Origin: Beroe forskalii
Lineage: Eukaryota > Ctenophora > Nuda > Beroida > Beroidae
DNA: 64,000 nt
Direction: 5' to 3'
NCBI GenBank assembly: GCA_011033025.1
Contig: WFMF01000085.1
Location: 248,001-312,000 of the forward strand
The notes beneath the pieces were generated by a model, which had not been told where the DNA came from, ran no database searches, and saw nothing but the letters and a program-made list of their open reading frames with translations. A program made the position numbers and the translations under genes. This document shows, piece after piece, positions 1-25,422 of the stretch; position 1 is the stretch's first letter, and every line of letters starts with the position of its first letter.

Positions 1-289
1 CTCGTGGGAACGAAACATTTGGTATACACGTTGCGAGTAAGAGTGTGTGTTGTTTGAAAGGAGTACAATACACTGAAACTATGTGATAGAGACAGAGAAT
101 GTATTTGATAGAGGGATTATGCCAGCGTGTCTATCGCTCTATTTTTTATCCCCTCCCGCTGGCTAAATCCTCACGCAATAACCCGGACGAATCTATAGTG
201 CTGTTCACCCGATGTGGGCAACCAAAGGGAGGGTTGCGAGGGAGGCCTAGGTCTTCCCCAAGTAGTGGAGGGAAAATCTACAAAATGCT

Positions 290-1062
290 ATAACAACCTG
301 AACTTACACACTCTAGCTGCCTGTGTGTTGCTATGACAACCTATACTTACACCCCCTAGGTACCTACGTGATGCTATGAAAACCTATACTTACACTCTCT
401 AGATACCATTGCAGCATTGTGTTGCTATGAAAACCTATACTTACACTCTCAAGATACCATTGTGTTGCTATGGCAACTTGTACTTACACCCTCTAGGTAA
501 CTGTGTGTTGCTATGACAACCTATACTTACACCCTCTAGGTGCCTATGTGTTGCTATGACAACCTATACTTACACCCTCTAGGTACCTGTGTGTTGCTAT
601 GACAACCTAGCTTGTACTTACTCTAGGTACCTGTGTGTTGCTATGACAACCTATACTTACACCCTCTAGGTGCCTATGTGTTGCTATGTCAACCTGTACT
701 TACACCCTCTATGTACCTATGTGTTGCTATAACAACCTATACTTACACCCTCTAGGTGCCTATGTGTTGCTATGACAACCTATACTTACACCCTCTAGGT
801 ACCTGTGTGTTGCTATGACAACCTGTACTTACACCGCCTAGATACCTGTAATTTGCTATGACAACTTGTACTCACACCCTCTAGCTTCCTGTGTGTTGCT
901 ATGACAACTTGTACTTACACCCTCTCTAGGTACCTGTGGGTTTCTATGACAACCTGTACTTACACCCATTAGGTACCTATGTGTTGCTATGACAACCTGT
1001 ACTTACACCACCTAGATACCTGTAGGTTGCTATAACAACTTGTACTTACACTAGGTACCTGT
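290..1062. repeat. 44-bp minisatellite in SELENOO intron before exon 1
   Basis: About 17 degenerate copies of a 44-bp unit with core GTTGCTATGACAACCT and TACTTACAC, running up to the acceptor of the exon at 1070. Bases 1-290 hold no feature I can support. Confidence 0.9.
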
Positions 1063-1069
1063 GTGGCAG

Positions 1070-15399
<14,330 letters not shown>

Positions 15400-15402
15400 A
15401 CC

Positions 15403-15537
15403 CCTGGAGTGTAACCCGGTCACTGGAGTGTGACCCGGCCACTGGAGTGTGACCCGGTCACTGGAGTGTGACCCGGCCACTGGAGTGTGACCCGGTCACT
15501 GGAGGAGGGGCACTAAGGTGTGACCCGGTCACTGGAG
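15403..15537 (+). repeat. 19-bp tandem repeat in SELENOO 3'UTR
   Basis: Six to seven copies of a unit with core CACTGGAGTGTGACCCGG start directly after the stop codon and end about 200 nt before the SECIS. Confidence 0.9.
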
Positions 15538-15737
15538 AAGGAGCACTCAGTGACCCTCTGCCATAGGACCATGTGCTTAGGAAATAGTTGCATGTGTCCC
15601 ATGGACCATGCACCTGTAGATGGCGTGCCTGGACTGCGTGTGCGAATACTCTCTATAGACTCTTTTAGACTTTAACTCTAAGTAGAGTTTACCTCCAGTT
15701 GATCGGGTTTCAGGGGTCAATGATGGAACTGTTGCTG

Positions 15738-15813
15738 GGATTATTCACTCTGCTATGACGACAATTTCCTAAACCGTCTTATGGAGGGACTTGTTTGATA
15801 TGATGAATAGTTC
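15738..15813 (+). promoter_or_regulatory. SECIS element (type II) in SELENOO 3'UTR
   Basis: Found by folding by eye. Helix I: 15738-15747 pairs with 15804-15813 (10 bp). Internal loop, then the non-Watson-Crick quartet TGAC (15756-15759, preceded by A) opposite TGAT (15796-15799). Helix II: 15760-15770 with 15785-15795, 11 positions with one U-C mismatch. Apical AAA at 15771-15773, then a 4-bp mini-stem CCGT/ATGG closing a CTT loop. This AUGA...AA...UGA layout with an extra apical stem is the eukaryotic type II SECIS that recruits SBP2/eEFSec. It lies about 365 nt after the Sec codon. Confidence 0.88.
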
Positions 15814-16075
15814 ACAGCACCTCAAGAAAATAAGAAAAACTTTTCCTTGTATTAAAAGGAAAAATCTTTTACAATCACAGGATGACGAATATTAGTTAAT
15901 TAAGTTTTTTTGTACAAGATTAAAAAGTTCAAGTTTGAAAGTATATAATTATTGTCTATCGATGATAACCCTTCACGCCATCAACGCAAACTCTAATCAA
16001 TTTTATTTAACAGTTTAATTAAAGTTAAGTGTATAATATTTTAGTATTTTGTAAAATTAGATCAAATAATAAGTA

Positions 16076-16260
16076 TGAGGGGGCCTGGGGATCACCCTTC
16101 ATATTTTGGAAAACACGATGATGAATTTGAGATACGATTAAGAGTTAATCAGGGCGCGTACCAACATTTAGAAGGTGGTCTTGAGTCCATACTCTTAGGC
16201 CATCCAACTCATATCTCAAATTCGTATCTTTCAAAATATTAGGGGTCACCCCCTCCCCTT
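16076..16260. mobile_element. MITE with G-rich terminal inverted repeats
   Basis: About 45-bp inverted arms: GGGGG...GATCACCC, ATATTTTGGAAA and GAATTTGAGAT on the left face ATCTCAAATTC, TTTCAAAATATTA and GGGGTCACCCC on the right. The right end is CCCCTTAAA, resembling the foldback family ends. Bases 15814-16075 and 16261-16720 hold no gene I can support. Confidence 0.65.
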
Positions 16261-16728
16261 AAAGAAAATTTTGAACAAAGTCGATATTCATATTAGTACG
16301 AATCGTTATATGCAATTGTATTGTATGTATCGTATGTATTGCAACGCCAAATCTAATTTAGGTTTTTTAAACGTCAAATCCTTCTTTATATGAGTCCTGG
16401 AGTCCACTTCAAGCACCGCGCCGCCCATCAGTGCAGGGCGGCGCTGAATTCTCGCGAGGGTGGAGGGTCTGTCAAGTCAACGGCTTCCCCTAGCCAGTAA
16501 CCACAAACCAGAGGCGTAAATATTCCATTCGTAAGTATACTGTATAAACTGAAAACAATAATGGCGCGCTCTTTTTCTGTAACCTAAAATTACAATGAGG
16601 GTCGAACGTGATCACCAGTCGCACGTGCATTTTATTGCGCGCGCAAATTAATTCATGAACACCTGCCACGCCATGTTCCGTTTGCGAGTGTCCACATTCA
16701 TTCTTGGTTGCTTCCTTTCATTCTGCTT

Positions 16729-16908
16729 AACACGTATATCCCTGTGTGGGTTGTCAGGCGTTGCCTGACCCCCTCGCGCGCGCCCCGACTTAAATAAATC
16801 TTAAAATTTAAAATAATGGGTCTGACGACGTCAGACAATGTGTGGGCTCGTAGGGAAGCGCGCGGCCGCGGCGCGTACACACACCTATACGGACTTAGGG
16901 TCTTAGGA
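16729..16908. mobile_element. Foldback MITE family C, interrupted by family A copy 2
   Basis: Left end ACACGTATATCCCTG and right end ACACACCTATACGGACTTAG match family C (see 17165). The middle is split by the family A element at 16751-16838, so family A inserted after family C. Confidence 0.7.
16751..16838. mobile_element. Hairpin-ended MITE, family A, copy 2
   Basis: 88 bp from TTGTCAGGCGTTGCCTGACC to the CTGACGACGTCAGACAA end. Both ends are hairpins with 7-bp stems and 3-nt loops. Exact 8-bp target duplication TGTGTGGG at 16743-16750 and 16839-16846. Confidence 0.9.
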
Positions 16909-16944
16909 ACTTCCTTATTTGAGTTTTGTGCGACGTCTCGTGGC

Positions 16945-17019
16945 TTGCCAAATGTTGCCTGCCCCATATTTTTTCTGCGAGTCGGGGCGCGCGCGAGGGG
17001 GCCAGGCAATGCCTGGCAA
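16945..17019. mobile_element. Hairpin-ended MITE, family A, copy 3
   Basis: 75 bp from TTGCCAAATGTTGCCTG to CCAGGCAATGCCTGGCAA. Exact 8-bp target duplication CTCGTGGC at 16937-16944 and 17020-17027. The interior holds a CGAGTCGGGGCGCGCGCGAG segment shared with the copies at 24953 and 33417. Confidence 0.9.
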
Positions 17020-17164
17020 CTCGTGGCCACATCAAGAGTTGCGCATTATCATTTATCAAGCGTTTTCAAATTGATGAAAATAATAAAACCTCAAATTAAA
17101 TGTGATCGAAATAAACGATAAAAATTGAGCTATTCTTAATTGGTTTCGGAATTATGTCATTGAA

Positions 17165-17231
17165 TTGCTAAACACGTATACCCCTGTTATCGTCGCGCGG
17201 CGCGTATACACACCTATGCGGGCTTAGGAAG
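17165..17231. mobile_element. Foldback MITE family C, short copy
   Basis: 67 bp beginning TTGCTAAACACGTATA and ending ATGCGGGCTTAGGAAG, with a GC-rich centre. Flanked by TCATTGAA on both sides (17157-17164, 17232-17239), an 8-bp target duplication. Confidence 0.82.
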
Positions 17232-18255
17232 TCATTGAATGTCGCTTCAATATCTACATTTTGGCCAAATTTTGTTCCAAGTCTGACGAAATATAGTATG
17301 TGAAAATAATTGATGAAAATAATTATATCACATGAAATGACATTATTTTCTGTCCTGACAAGTTTCTGCAGTTTGATGCTATGTTGTTCAGATATGAGAT
17401 ACCACAGGCAGAGGCCAGAGCTCACTTCATTGAGGATTTGTCGTGGCGACTATTGATATTTATTTATTTACAGTTTATTATATTGTATTTGTATATATTG
17501 GGCAAATTTAATGTGTTGTTTTTAGACAATTTCTGTAGTGACTATCCTACCAAAGTATTTCTTTGCTAGTTTTTAACCTTAATTATTTTCAGCACATTAT
17601 TTTCTAATTTATTGTATTTTGATTGAATTGCCACATCTTATGATTTAGCAAGTAGCCGTAAGATTATTATTATGATTCAAGAATATTAAATCAATATACT
17701 GTACTGGATATTATATTTAATAAAACTGCTGTCTTTCATTGAAAGTAACAATAATGATTCAAGCCAAATAACTACTCCACAATATCAACTGACAGTTTCG
17801 ATTCATAACTTTAAGATTGACTTTATGAAAAGCTATGAATCATCTTCAGGATCTCCGAGGAGCAGCCTCAACACATCCTGAGACAATTAAAGTAAAGCTA
17901 CTTATAGCGAAAATATATGATATCATTAAGATTGGAATCTGATAATAAATTATTATGAAAAGTTGAAGATAAGTGAATGGTCCCTAACTTTCATATAAAA
18001 TGAAATTTCTAATTAGCAAATCTAATTTGCAATGTATTAAAATAGCATATATACAAACAAAGTTAAAAACTCAAATTATGAAAGGTTGGGGATGTTAAAA
18101 AACATCTGCCTGAATTAATCATTAAAAATAACTAAAAATGGAAAATAGAAATTATTCAAATTAGAATTGATGCTTATGAATAACAATAAAAATAAAGTAG
18201 GTGAGTATCAACTAGCACAATTAATTACCTAAATTCCCCTTAAAATGAATATGAT
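17232..18255. other. AT-rich stretch without a supported gene
   Basis: A short plus-strand coding-looking segment near 17366-17450 (residues RYEIPQAEARAHFIEDL after a possible CAG acceptor at about 17390) could be an orphan exon, but I see no partner exons. The rest is AT-rich with no repeat unit I recognise. Confidence 0.4.
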
Positions 18256-20828
18256 TCATATCAATACTAATAATAAAAATGTTCTTAACGCTGAGTTATA
18301 AGACCCAGCGATCTTTTCAACATGGAACTGACAGAGTTCATAATGCCACATGGTTTTCTCTTTGTTGAGACCCAATGGTCTCATGGTCATAAGCCTACTG
18401 ACCCATCGTTGCTCTGCAGTGTCAAGGTTTTTGGGACTGATCTCAAGGACAGTAAATGAATAATTACTGTTAAAGAGGTCAACAGAGTTGATGTTATGAG
18501 CCTCAAGCAAATGTTCTGCCAGTGTGGCCTCATCAGACTCATCATCAAAAAAGAATCACCTACATGTGACCTATGTCCAGATATCCTTGTTTGCAGTTTT
18601 GTTGTTGACTTACCTACATATTGTTTTTCACAAAGGAAACAACTTGCACAATACACAACATTCCGTGATTTACAATTTGCTGAAGGAGTTCTGTAAGTTT
18701 TTCCTGAAGCTGAGGATGTGATATCTGTATTATCTGACATAAGTACACAAGAGGCGCAAGGTCTACCACGTCTATGCGCTGATTTTAACAAGGGGTGCAT
18801 CTCTGAGTTCCCAACAGTTCAGACTCACATGTTAAAGCAAATTTCTTTCTTCTCAGAATGATATCACCTAAATTTTGGGCTCTTCTGCTAACAAGACCTA
18901 TCACCTTTTTTGGCCTTATCCCAAGCTGGGCTATCTGACAAGCACTGGTTAGCTTCTTTGACAATCTTTTTCAATTGGTTCGTGACTGGCCCAAAAGTTT
19001 GGATCCACAAGACTGGATTTGGAGTTGATTTGTTATCAGAGTTATACTCTAAGTATCTAGGTCTTTGTGCTACATCATCCAGAATATTATTGACCAGTTT
19101 TTTAGGGTAGCCTGATTTATAAAAACAATGTTTGAGATCATCCAGCCTTCTAAAGAGCTTAATAGGGTCATTGATAATTCTTTTATACCTAAGTCCTTGC
19201 GAATAGATTATTGATGGGAAAATTTGCCTGGGATGATAACTTGAATAATTAAGGTAAAGTTTAGCATCTGAAAGCTTAATATTGATATCTGAAGATACAT
19301 AACCATCTGTGGAGAAAGAAAACTTTATGTCTAAGAATGTTGTGAAATCTCCCACATTGCTAAAATCCCATTGGTCAACATCATTATCTTTGATTGACAA
19401 TCCAAAGACTTTCAATTTCATGTTCACAGAATCAGCCCAAGAGATGAAATCTTCCTTGCACCCTTTCCATAAGCCAGCCAGGTCATCAACAAACCTTTTC
19501 AGACCTACAAGGTCTGGAGGTAGATCATCAGAATCATAGATAACTAATTTCAAAACATAAAAAACAGCAATGTTGGCAAGTGACACAGATAGAGAGCCTC
19601 CTGTTGCTATTCCTGCTTTGTTCCTATACCACAGATCTCCATGTTTACCAAAACACGAAGAAAGGCTAAGATCAACCAAGCTCATGATCCAAGTAATGAA
19701 ATCATCTGACCAATCACAACGCAATTCTGAAATAGCAAACAATAAGGCTTCTTTGACCAGATCTGGAGTAAGGTTGTCATATAATGACACAAAATCCCAA
19801 GAGAAGCTCTTGAGGTTAGGAATCAACTGATTATCTACATGCTCCAGCCACTTTAAAGCCTCAGTGGTATCCCTTACTAGATCTTTACAAAAGTCATCCT
19901 GAAGAGGCTGTAAATACTTAAAGTTGAGAAACTTATCTGACCGTGATGTTGGCCCTTGGCTCAAATCGTTGACCAACCTCAAAGGAATAGGAAAATCTTG
20001 TGAAAGATTGCAAGGATCCACTTTATGTATTTTTAGTAGCCCATAATAATATGGGATACCTGGCTTGAAGGCACTTAAAGTACTAGGCCTGCCACTATTA
20101 CAGAGTCCTACCACACTATAGCAGATATCACGAGTGATGAAATTCAAAGTCTCACCATGATGCCAAAGTTCAAGCAAATTACTTGTTACATCTGGTACAG
20201 GGTCTTTAGTTCCAAGGCACTCAAACTGATTGGAATCACTGAGTTTTTCTACTTCCAGCTTTCTCATACATGATCTTTTGATAATACATATGGCTCCACC
20301 TTTGTCGGCCTTGACAAACTGAGTATCACCTTTTTTCACTGTATCTTTGAGCCATAGTAGGCCAGCCCTTTCTACTCTGCTGAGGTTGGATTTAGGAGGA
20401 GAAAAGTCTAAATGTTCAATACAGTTCAAAATATCTTCACACAGACTGTCAACCAGTGGGTCTGTGCTACTTGATGGGGTACAAATGTATGGTAATCTTA
20501 AGCTACTAGGTAGTTCTAATTCATTAGTTTCATCTGTGTCATCTTCATCTAAGGGTTCAAGGGAAGTGGATATCTCTAGATCTAGATTCTTTAAATTGTA
20601 CTTTGTCTGTCTACATAGTTTGGCCATAGCCAAATTTGTGTCAACTTTGGTTTGGAGCTTATTAGAAGAAGTAGTAGGAACAAAACCAATCCTTTTTGCC
20701 AGCACAATAATTGCCTCAGGTGGTATGGTTTCTTCTGTTAAGTTGACAACTGATCCACTGTCAAGGGCTGCTTTGGCACGTTTCAATATGCGATTAATAA
20801 ATTCATGACAATGCATGGTCTCGATCAA
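18256..20828 (-). mobile_element. Penelope-like element, copy 1 (RT + GIY-YIG), frameshifted
   Basis: The long frame 20828-18888 (646 aa) is a PLE reverse transcriptase: SWDFVSLYDNLTPDLV, then GIATGGSLSVSLANIAVFY and the catalytic RFVDDLAGLW. Downstream in other frames come SRRAQNLGDIILRRKKF (about 18900-18830), a Cys-rich linker, and a GIY-YIG nuclease with VVYCASCFLCEKQYVGKS (near 18650), HRSH and a C-terminal part ending near 18290. At least two or three frame breaks separate RT and nuclease (around 18895, 18805 and in a T-run near 18545). EN-containing PLEs use the GIY-YIG nuclease to prime reverse transcription (family knowledge). Nearly identical to the fragment at 38252-39762. Probably inactive as it stands. 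Confidence 0.92.
18888..20828 (-). CDS. PLE reverse transcriptase ORF (646 aa)
   Basis: Open frame of copy 1 with the N-terminal extension (starts MIETMHCHEF), an acidic linker around residues 95-120, and the RT domain from about residue 170 to 570. The active-site aspartates are in FVDD. It ends in SDSPAWDKAKKGDRSC, where a +1 slip departs from the conserved continuation; the intact family protein would run on into the GIY-YIG domain. No intron seen. The start Met is the first in the frame and is not independently supported. Confidence 0.85.
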   Translation of the reverse strand: MIETMHCHEFINRILKRAKAALDSGSVVNLTEETIPPEAIIVLAKRIGFVPTTSSNKLQTKVDTNLAMAKLCRQTKYNLKNLDLEISTSLEPLDEDDTDETNELELPSSLRLPYICTPSSSTDPLVDSLCEDILNCIEHLDFSPPKSNLSRVERAGLLWLKDTVKKGDTQFVKADKGGAICIIKRSCMRKLEVEKLSDSNQFECLGTKDPVPDVTSNLLELWHHGETLNFITRDICYSVVGLCNSGRPSTLSAFKPGIPYYYGLLKIHKVDPCNLSQDFPIPLRLVNDLSQGPTSRSDKFLNFKYLQPLQDDFCKDLVRDTTEALKWLEHVDNQLIPNLKSFSWDFVSLYDNLTPDLVKEALLFAISELRCDWSDDFITWIMSLVDLSLSSCFGKHGDLWYRNKAGIATGGSLSVSLANIAVFYVLKLVIYDSDDLPPDLVGLKRFVDDLAGLWKGCKEDFISWADSVNMKLKVFGLSIKDNDVDQWDFSNVGDFTTFLDIKFSFSTDGYVSSDINIKLSDAKLYLNYSSYHPRQIFPSIIYSQGLRYKRIINDPIKLFRRLDDLKHCFYKSGYPKKLVNNILDDVAQRPRYLEYNSDNKSTPNPVLWIQTFGPVTNQLKKIVKEANQCLSDSPAWDKAKKGDRSC

Positions 20829-22800
20829 GTCTGCTGTAAAATATAAATTATGTTGTTTTATTTAAATTATGTTGTTTATTTTATTCAACCTGCAACCAAA
20901 TGCAATATTCCTGGGCGTCGAAATTTGTAATTTTAATTTTTATGATCAACTGTGCAAATTTGATGGCTATAAATAGTAGCCAAGATTGAAGATTTGTAGA
21001 TTTGTGTTTCATAAATTCTTGAGATACCGGGACAAATTTTAATCTCTAACTTTCCTCAGCGAAATTGCTAAGGACAATCATCATTGATTGAACTCGATTG
21101 CTCATCGTCAATTATTGTCTCCTGTTTAAAGACAAATGTTAATTTGAATAAATTTCAATCATAAGACAACATTTGATGGAGAGTTCCCAGAAAATCGAAA
21201 GACATTCATGCACCTCTTATTGTTGAAAAAGTTTGATGAAATTGAAGAATGATTAAGATTCAAATAAAGGAATCAATTTCCAAGTTTCAACATTAGGATG
21301 AACAGAGCATTGAACCCGAATAACTGTAAGCTAGCTGCAGTGCACACTGTACAGGATGCCACTACAACGAGCTATATTGGCGCGAGTGATATTATGAAGG
21401 AGCAGTTGGATGCTTGATAATGATCGAAAAAGTGACATTATACCCCTCCCAAGCCTGTTTTAGTGACTGTGTCAGTTTGGTTATAGGGTCTTCGCTGAAT
21501 TACAGTGCAAAAAAGCTTAAAATGAAATTTAATTTTATAAAGGAGCACTCAAAAATTTACTTAAGCGTTGAATCCGGACAAGGGTCGTCAGACCCAAGTG
21601 GGAAGAAATATGGTTGTTTGTCAGAGAATAATATAGGGCCCAGCTATTTCTGGTCCGGTTCCATGATCTCAGCTGTGACAGTATACCTTCGATAATGAAC
21701 TCGGCACGCCTCATCCATTATCCAACTTACACTGTCTCGGCTGTCGCCTTGACTATGTAAGTTGCAGTATATGGTCACCACTTCGACATGTAACCGCTTA
21801 CTATTTTTTTTATTTATTTATTTTTTTTAATTTATTAAATTTGGTCGTGCGCAGCACCACCACCCATTTCACATTTAACAGTACTCGTAAAGGTAGTATT
21901 CACCCAATCCCCTTCAAAACACGATCTCTGCTAATATGAACAGTTTTGGACCAAAAGTGCTGTGGGCATATTTTGACCATTTCACTCATAAAACCATTTG
22001 TGAATGTCCAATCCATACCAAAATTTCCATGGATACAGTTGGTGACATTATGAAGCATCTATGAAAATTTGAAGCATTTTCATCCTTAACCATTTTCCCA
22101 CAAACTGAGTGATTTAGTGGCTTTTTGAAGGTTTTATTATGGGCTAAAATGGCCACAAGGTCCGATTCACAAAATATAATAAATTAGTTTTTGTTTGAAG
22201 CTCATATCTCCAAAGCTCATATCTCCAAAAATGTGGCCATAATGGCCAACTTCAGGCCCAAAATAGGTCGACTGCCACTTTGGCCATTTTCCATCTGATT
22301 TCGATAATCAAATACAGTAATACTGTATAATACACTAAAATGATCAGCTCGAATGCAACCAACAGCTAAGCTCTATCTCCTTCCAATCAAATTTCAATCT
22401 TGTCCTTCAAAAGGGAAAATCCCATCTGTGGCAGATTTCTTAATCCCCTTCGGTTTTGAGGTTGCTTGGTGTGCAGTGATGAACAAGTGATTTGGGGTCT
22501 GGGGGTCTCTAAAGTGGCATCCTACCTTCCTCTCAATCCTAGCATTACTGAATACTTCCTCGCCTTACTTCCCCTCACCTAACTCCCTCACCAAACTTCT
22601 CTGACCATAGGTTCAACATTGCCCATGTAAGGCCTTGGAGCAAAAATGGCATCAAAGAATCAAATTTTCGATTCTTGGATGCCATTTTTGCTCCATGGCC
22701 TTACCTGGCCATCTCATATCTCAAATTCATGTTTTCCTATATATGACATGTGACAACCCCCTCCGCCCTAACCTTCAATCACTTGAGTTGAACATCAAAT
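20829..22800. other. No supported gene; AT-rich with a short hairpin
   Basis: Contains a T-rich run (21800-21840), a duplicated CTCATATCTCCAAA (about 22200-22230) and the hairpin at 22628-22703. A 93-residue plus-strand frame at 21414-21695 shows no recognisable domain, and I leave it out as a gene. Confidence 0.5.
22628..22703. repeat. Near-perfect hairpin, 26-bp arms
   Basis: 22628-22653 pairs with 22678-22703 with one mismatch (core GGAGCAAAAATGGCATC). The 24-nt spacer itself contains AGAATC/GATTCT and would extend the stem. Possibly a MITE core, or a source of small RNA if transcribed. Confidence 0.75.
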
Positions 22801-22802
22801 TA

Positions 22803-22960
22803 TAGTGTTAAATTCAATTCAATTCAATGATAATATTTTACAGCACAATTATTGAAATATACTCTCTCTCCCTTTCTATCAAGTTCAAATAAACTGAAGC
22901 TTCCTTGAAGGGGCTTGAAATCCATCTTCTTAGGATTAAAGCAAATAGAAAAATGATTGT
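22803..22960 (-). mobile_element. 3' tail of a CR1-like LINE (diverged)
   Basis: Begins with (TTCAA)n-type repeats followed by TTTTACAGCACAATTA, matching the 3' end of the CR1 copies at 35863 and 50662 in the same (minus) orientation. No coding part remains. Confidence 0.6.
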
Positions 22961-23164
22961 ATTAATATGCAAAATTAGGTCTTTGACAAGTGAGAATTAG
23001 CTCAATGAAATTCATTCCCCCTCCCCTTGTCCCCCACTTTTTGTGAAAGTGAGTACCTAATGGCATGCTAAAAACCCTAATAAGACCTTAGCCAAGAACC
23101 CTAACCTTAACTTAGGAGCATTAGATAACAATAGGATTAACTTCAACATTGTGCAGTGTCAGGT

Positions 23165-24680
23165 ATGAGTATGGGGATGAAACAGGATAGTCTGATTGCT
23201 TGCAATATCTTCATCATTATTGGATTAATTTTGTCTCATTGGGCATTTAATAACTTAATTGACTATCAATATGTTGGAACATCAACTCTTGAATCAATAA
23301 CTGGTTCAAATATCACCTTTACTCGATCAGAACATCTGACACTCATTGGCTCTGGAGGTGATAATATTCATGATTTATACAAAGGACTTGGTTGGATGCA
23401 TGCTAAAGACAGGTATGTTCAGCTTTGCCTCATGAGGCTAGCATCCCAAGGGCGTCTAACAGAAGTGTTCCCCTTTGATGAAATGAATATGAAGTTTGAC
23501 CTCCTTGCCAAACAATTTGATTTCTATGACAAAAAGCAAGTTGCACATAAAAAACATATCATCCTGATGGTGTTGCAATTCAAATCCTTTCTGCTTACAC
23601 AGAAGGAATTAACCACTTCATGGAAAAGAATAATCGGCCATTGGAATTTGTTATAACAAACTATCATCCTGAACCATTTAAGCCTTCTGACATAATAGCA
23701 TTCATGGCATTTGTTTCATTTGTTGGTTTGAATGAAATAAGTCTAGGCATAGAGAAAACAGTATTGGAGTTCATTCATTCTGAGGGCTTCTCTACTCCTT
23801 TTTTTTTTTTTAAAAGAAATGTTTCATCCTCATCTTAATAACTTTGACAAATGATTACATTGATATCTACAAGAACATCAAGCACCTGAAATCTAATGAT
23901 GGACTGAAATCTGCTTTTAAAATTATCAATCACAAACAGCAACAACTGGGTAGTATCAGGTAAATGATTATCTTATTGCTTTAATAGAATTTTATTTTAT
24001 TTTTTACAACAATATAGCAAATATAAATAAATCTGAGATAATGTGATGCCATAAGTAGTTGCTAGTGTGATTTAGTTTCTCCCAGATACTATAACCTGAT
24101 AATATGAAATAATGAAGTTTATGTTGCAGGTGCTCTTTCAAGTAGTGGGATGCCAATCATGAGTGTAGACCCTCATCTGGATGTTTCCAAAACTCCCAAT
24201 ACTTTTTATGAGTCAACTCACATGATGGATGATGGCAGAACTGTATTTGGAATTTCAGTTCCAGGTGAGTAACAATAAAAATCAATAAAAATGTAGTTAC
24301 TAAGTTCGATGTGGTCTCATGCTCTATCATAAAGCTCATGATGATTGAAATGAATTCATTGCATGTATAAGTATTCATAGATCATTAAATTTAAAATATC
24401 AAATCTTCTCAGGCATACCTGTTCTCATGATGGGGAGAAATAAAGATGTTTCATTTACTTTGACATATGGCATGATGGACATGGCTGATTATTTTCTTGA
24501 GAATATTACAAGTGGAAACTATGAACGATGGCCAGCTCCTTCCACTGAAACAAAAGAGAATATTGTTGCTGGAAGGAAAACACTTTTATGAAACCAATGA
24601 AGGGCACATCATAGAACGATATACAGACCATTATGATAGTCTCATTTCTCATGCTTTGCAATAGATTTAGATAACGATGA
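23165..24680 (+). pseudogene. Penicillin-acylase-family amidase, intron-containing and frameshifted
   Basis: Ntn-hydrolase family member (PF01804-type). ATG at 23165, a hydrophobic N-terminal segment (about residues 10-30; signal anchor), then DLYKGLGWMHAKDRYVQLC and SQGRLTEVFPF, the family's N-terminal signature. After a frame break near 23572 come AYTEGINHFMEKNNRPLEF and YHPEPFKPSDI. Further breaks lie in a T-run at 23803-23815 and near 23855. A donor follows GGTAGTATCAG (about 23960). The next exon 24130-24264 encodes SSGMPIMSVDPHL and ends in G|GTGAGT. The third exon starts at 24413 (GIPVLMMGRNKDVSF) and shifts frame near 24570. I do not find the SN-W-type start of the beta chain with its nucleophile Ser. 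Breaks may be real decay or sequencing indels in homopolymers. Confidence 0.8.
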
Positions 24681-24877
24681 TTAACATAGACCTGAGATAA
24701 CTGAGAGGCCATGAATACCATATATAGTTTGTTTTGATACGTCATGAGGATAGCATAGTGTGCGAATTTTGTTACGTCAGAACCTGATTTCTGAGCTTAC
24801 AGCTGCCTAGATGAACCATACTTAAGTGATAAACCACCTATAACCCCAAAGCACCTGCTATTCTATATTTTATCACA

Positions 24878-24952
24878 GTGTGTATAACGCGCGCGGCGCT
24901 TTCCTTCGCCGCGCAACGCAGACACAAGACAGGGATATACGTGTTTAGCAAG
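24878..24952. mobile_element. Foldback MITE family C, partial
   Basis: Reverse-oriented copy ending in GGGATATACGTGTTTAGCAAG, with the GCGCGCGGCG core. It abuts the family A fragment at 24953. Confidence 0.65.
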
Positions 24953-25008
24953 TTGCCTGACTCCCTGCGCGCGCGCCCCGACTCGCAGAGTCGGGCAACG
25001 TCTGGCAA
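24953..25008. mobile_element. Hairpin-ended MITE family A, truncated
   Basis: Starts inside the left terminal repeat (TTGCCTGACTCC) and ends with the complete right end GGGCAACGTCTGGCAA. The same element with the same flank occurs inverted at 33417-33480, so both belong to the arms of the large inverted repeat. Confidence 0.7.
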
Positions 25009-25422
25009 CACACGAAAAAAAAATCGATCCAATGGACGAAATATAGGCAATTTAGTGTAGATGGATTTCACCCATCCCTAGCGCGCAACACTCGGAAATT
25101 TGGAGGGTCGTGTTGCAGAAAAAAGGCGCGCGGCGGAGGGTAGGGTAAAATCCTACTAATTTAGTGAAAATTTACAAAATTTGGCGTCAATTTTGGCCAT
25201 ATCTTTCCTTATAAGCCAAATTTTAAAATTCCATCTGACTATTGGAAGCTCCTTTGTGTTTTATAGCACATAGTGAAAAATTTGTGTTTCACTTTTTCTT
25301 GCAAATTCATGCTAGTACTTTGTGCGCAAGTACGTGTTGTGGCACCCCTAAATAAAGAAAAGGCACTGTCACTTAATAACAAACACTTATATACAGAAAA
25401 TTAAAAACTGGGTAGACAAGAT

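Noticed and set aside
290..1062. CRISPR-like array
   Set aside because: No unique spacers between the repeats: units are contiguous minisatellites, and the context is a eukaryotic intron. The same holds for the arrays at 10100, 12706 and 57110.
16698..17121. Frames of 100-110 aa on both strands in the CpG-rich MITE cluster
   Set aside because: They span nested MITEs with target duplications and have no domain.
18256..20900. Hammerhead ribozyme typical of some PLE flanks
   Set aside because: I looked for the CTGANGA...GAAA core near both PLE copies and did not find it.
21414..21695. 93-aa frame as a gene
   Set aside because: No recognisable domain, no partner exon, AT-rich surroundings.
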